Source: Conidiobolus incongruus B7586 (Eukaryota > Entomophthoromycota > Entomophthoromycetes > Entomophthorales > Conidiobolaceae). Taken from it: a stretch of DNA of 12,238 nt. The stretch spans positions 1-12,238 of the forward strand of contig JNEM01016359.1 in NCBI GenBank assembly GCA_000697335.1, in the 5' to 3' direction. Made by a program: the position numbers and the translations under genes. Position 1 is the stretch's first letter. Every line of letters begins with the position of its first letter. Shown one piece after another: positions 8,832 to 12,238 of this stretch. A model generated the notes under the pieces. That model made no database searches. It was given only the letters and a program-made list of their open reading frames with translations, and had not been told where the DNA came from.

Positions 8832-9829
8832 GTTTTTATTATAATATATTCGCAAAGCGTAAGAATATTCAGAAGTAAATATAAATATCTGTTAGCTGAA
8901 GAAAAGGATTTAACCAGCAAAGTTACTTTGGCCACTAATGGTAACCAAGGTATTAATATTCATCATTATTGTTTATGAGTGGCATATTAACATTTAACCA
9001 AATTTAAATATTCCACAGGAAACTACTATATTACTCCCTAAAATGAATTTCAATGTCACAATCGTAAGTAGAAACGAAACAAAATCCCTGAAAATTGCTG
9101 AAAAAAATCAAATACTTGACCGGAAACCAAACATCAATTATGATATACTAAAACTTGGTAGTTTCGAATCGGTTAATTCATTCTCTATAAGGTTACTAGA
9201 TGGACAAGATAAATTGGGCATTGGGATTAATAAGTCAGGTGATGTGTTCAATGGATAAGGTTCAACTGTGGGTGGTATTGAAGGGCAGTAGGAGTAAATC
9301 GTCTTGGGTCACTGTTGGTGACTCCAAATTTGTTGTCTATAGTTAAACATAGTAAATGTGGTAGAATTGGGTTTGATTATAGTAAACATGATTTGACAGA
9401 TATTATATTTAAATATAAACTTACTCGATATTTAATTTCTTAGCAGTAAAATATACTTTCCAGAAAGTTTAAATGTGACCAAAAATAACAATCAGATATT
9501 GTAGTCATACCACGATATCAAGTTGATGACAGTAATAACAGCGAGAGGTATCTAAAATGCTTTCGGATGTAGGAATCATCGCTGTAGGAGTGAATTTAAG
9601 ATTAGTTAAAGCCAACTCGGCTCAAACTAGCCTTCTAGTTAGTCTAAATGGTAAAGCGGTGAACCACGCTGTGACAATATTCTATAATGTATAAAGTCGA
9701 GATCGCGACTATGGAGTAATGACTTCACTTTGCACTATAATTTCTTATGAAATTGTCTCATGTAGATACTATATCAACTGAGAGGCTTCCAAAATTAACT
9801 CTCTGATCTATAGTGAGAAGCTAGTTCAC
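8832..9829 (+). pseudogene. Decayed coding-like island, product not recognised
   Basis: I do not recognise this gene. The island stands out because G and C rise and several plus-strand segments read like protein. The best are 9043-9258 (71 residues from a methionine, open upstream to 8998, with ILKLGSFESVNSFSIRLLDG in its middle) and 9557-9691 (45 residues, with MLSDVGIIAVGVNLRLVKAN). Shorter plausible segments lie around 8874-8948, 9251-9343, 9495-9569 and 9695-9778. They occupy all three frames with several interruptions, so a dead gene is likelier than a live one. A live gene with several introns is not excluded: splice-like sites are CCACAG at 9013-9018, GTAAGT at 9063 and TTTCCAG near 9460. 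No signal peptide, catalytic motif or membrane segment was identified. Ends are approximate. Confidence 0.45.
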
Positions 9830-10994
9830 TGATTATATATTCAAAGCCCAGGTTAATCAATCTCCATATTAGAGGCACTTTTCATTCATTGAATAATATT
9901 TTTCTATTTATCATTTTAAATTCATAAATATCCAATTTCAGAATCAAATCATTTTTGTATAAATATTGTTAGTGACATATTGGGTTTTAAATTAGTGAAT
10001 TTAGATTTTTGTATTAAAAATTAAGGATATGTTAACTCTATTATATTCTTATAGATTATCAAATAACTTTAATATTAATAATTTATGTATATTATAAATT
10101 GGCTTGTTAAATTTGATCTGACACTAACAATAAAAAATTTATTATTCTTAATCAATTGATAAAACAATTTGTAAAATTGTAATTTGTTTTTGAATTGTTG
10201 GTTGAAAATCAAAATTTGGTAAGTATTATAATCAAAAAATTAGTGTAATCCTTGAAGAAATGGTTCAATAATTAAACATCGATGTTTATTATAGAAAATA
10301 CAGAACACAGACTAATACCCAACCTTCACAGCAGCCCATTTTAGTATGATAATGTTTCATCACTTAAGATTATTAGAATACTAAATTACTTATTTGAATC
10401 TTATTATGTCCTAAACCTATATGTAATTGCGTGTTGGATAGTAAAATGTCCTTGAGAACAAAATCATAAGAATAATTGACTGAGCGTTGGATAAGAAAAA
10501 TTATACATTGACCTATATATACAAATATTGAAATTTACACTTATGTCATAATATGAATAAAATAGAAATTCAGAGAGGCACCAAATAAGAGTATTATCAT
10601 AAAGTAAGAACTCAAAATGACCACTAATCATTTTGCGTAAGGAAATATACTAAAGCTATAAAATTACTATATAACTCGAATCAAATATTGTACTTTGATT
10701 TTGAATATAAATTATGTTGATTTAAATCTCAAAATTTGTATATATTAATGCTGATAAAATTTACTCTGAATTCTAATTGATATTCGTATTAGCTTTATTG
10801 GTAATATTAATCAATGAATAATGATAAGATTAGAATATAGTGATCAATATATATTATTTAAGATGATATTTCAGATATTTATAAATGAAAAATTAACCAA
10901 ACTTTGATTAATATGACTCACAATCAAGTATTTAAGTAAAATATAGTTTTTTATAATTTACAATATAGATGAAAATTTTACAGGAACATGATTG

Positions 10995-11018
10995 ATTATA
11001 TATTCATGAATATATAAT
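10995..11018. repeat. 24-bp perfect palindrome
   Basis: The sequence is centred on TTCATGAA and perfectly self-complementary over 12 bases each side. Apart from the central CATG it is all A and T, so chance is a fair explanation in this spacer, though 24 bases is long. Confidence 0.6.
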
Positions 11019-12211
11019 TTTCTAATAATATTACTTTGTAATTTAAATAATGGGAATTTTTTGTGATTGAAAAAAATAAACATTTTAATATATAAAAAGT
11101 AAAAATAGATATATAATATAAAATTAATTATTTCTTTTATTTCTAATAACTTTTTACCATACTTTTAACAAACTTCTAACACTTAAAAAATAGTTCTTTT
11201 TATTAAAGATTGAAATTTGATGTTTTATAAACCAATTAAATTTTTTTGTAGAAATTTTCTTTCTTATAAGCTAGTTTTTTAATTGCCTAAAACAATTATA
11301 ATTACTTAAGTTATAATCTAAGGAATATATAAATATGGTAGTTTTTTCTAGTTATTTTAATTAGAAAATTTTTTACAGTTTTAAATTTATATATTTTATA
11401 ATTATTATGTAAAATAATAGGTTTTTTTAAATTATATTGAGAATACTAGTTTAAATAGTTTTATTTAAAAGAAAAATATAAAGTTTACTATTAGTTAATT
11501 TTCTTTTAAAAATTAAATAAGAATAACATATGCTTTTATAATTTATTACAACAATTAATATTTACTTATTATCAAAGTGTTTATTTAAAGGAATTTAAAA
11601 GGGAGTTGATTTAACTTAATTTAACACCTTAATTTATATTTTAATAAAAGATTATACAAAAGAACTAAAGATTCATCAATTATAATAATTTATTGTAATA
11701 ACATTAGTTTTTAGTTATACCTTAGTAAATTTTATTTAACAATAACTATTTTAATTTTTTTAAGCTTTAGTTAAATTATAAGGTGTTTATTTTATATATT
11801 TATTAATCAATTTTAATTAAAACTTAAATATATATTTATATAAAATACTTATATAACTAATATTAAAATATCTTGGTAATTCTCTTGTTGAAATAAAAAG
11901 ATACTTTTTAATATATTTTTTTACTTTATTAATAATTAAAAGTATAATATTTGAAATTAGTTTTTTAAATTTTAATAGGTTTTAAGTAGTTTCTCTCTTA
12001 ACTTTAAAGTAATTTACCTAGTAATAAATTGTTAATTTAAATAATACTATATTACCAAAAGTTGCTTGTAAATTTTAAATGATTTTAAAAGGTTTATGGT
12101 TAAGTATTATTAATATTCAAATAAAAAACTTTTGATGATTACTATTTAGTTTAAATATAATTAAATTAAACAACTAATTTTAAAAAGTTAATTTTTTAAT
12201 TAAAAAAATAT

Positions 12212-12226
12212 TATATATATATATAT
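12212..12226. repeat. Short TA dinucleotide run
   Basis: Alternating T and A for 15 bases close to the right end of the window. It is a simple repeat of no evident function. Confidence 0.8.
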
Positions 12227-12238
12227 TAAAAGTATATA

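Larger units (their letters stand above)
9830..12238. other. AT-rich spacer, no gene seen
   Basis: Composition falls steadily to the right, reaching about 14% GC by hand count at 11401-11760. No long reading frame or RNA gene is seen. Near 10310-10332 there is a plus-strand string resembling a 3' splice site (ACTAATA followed by a pyrimidine stretch and CACAG), but no coding-like sequence follows it. Confidence 0.65.

Noticed and set aside
10310-10332. Plus-strand string like a branch point and 3' splice site
   Set aside because: No matching donor and no open coding-like sequence follows, so it is probably chance.
10289-10339. Minus-strand 16-codon frame starting MGCCEGWVLVCV
   Set aside because: Cysteine-rich and hydrophobic, so it caught the eye, but it is too short and isolated, and nothing upstream or downstream supports a gene.
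1-12238. tRNA, rRNA or CRISPR array
   Set aside because: No tRNA-like T-loop with a pairing acceptor stem, no rRNA-like GC-rich conserved sequence and no evenly spaced short repeats were found by eye. A tRNA gene in this AT-rich DNA should have stood out.
1-12238. Window as mitochondrial DNA, given the low GC
   Set aside because: No mitochondrial gene is present, and the protease is a secreted protein read in the standard genetic code with a signal peptide.

Overview
The window holds one intact gene in about 12 kb of extremely AT-rich DNA. The gene, on the minus strand at 2488-4755, is intronless and encodes a secreted zinc metalloprotease of the fungalysin family (peptidase family M36). It carries an unusual repeat tail of about 130 residues at the C-terminus. 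Fungalysins are mainly fungal. A gene at roughly 40-48% GC in most sampled lines, set in spacer DNA that falls to about 10% GC (hand count of 1-300) and 14% (11401-11760), suggests a very AT-rich fungus, perhaps an early-diverging (zygomycete- or chytrid-type) lineage. That placement is inference only; no marker gene is present.

Layout: 1-1364 is very AT-rich spacer with no gene seen. 1365-1655 is copy 1 of a dispersed repeat. 1656-2487 is spacer into which the protease transcript probably ends. 2488-4755 is the protease, read right to left, with a probable TATA box at 4811-4821. 4822-8218 is non-coding and slightly less AT-rich, with a few short inverted repeats and one stretch of mixed composition near 6420-6620. 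8219-8535 is copy 2 of the dispersed repeat, in the same orientation as copy 1. About 8832-9829 is an island of coding-like but interrupted plus-strand sequence, probably a dead gene I cannot identify. 9830-12238 is spacer that becomes extremely AT-rich.

The protease should work alone: made as a preproprotein, exported through the secretory pathway, freed of its propeptide, and active on proteins outside the cell or at the wall. Its tail has three near-identical 22-23 residue repeats and six copies of a short hydrophobic motif, [IV][IV]FP followed by G, N or D, the last of which ends exactly at the C-terminus. That tail is the most novel-looking item here. The second is the diverged 290-320 bp repeat pair, which shows strong C-to-T and G-to-A style decay in the more AT-rich copy and keeps a 19-base identical core. 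No tRNA, rRNA or CRISPR array was recognised, and no identifiable transposon or virus-like element.
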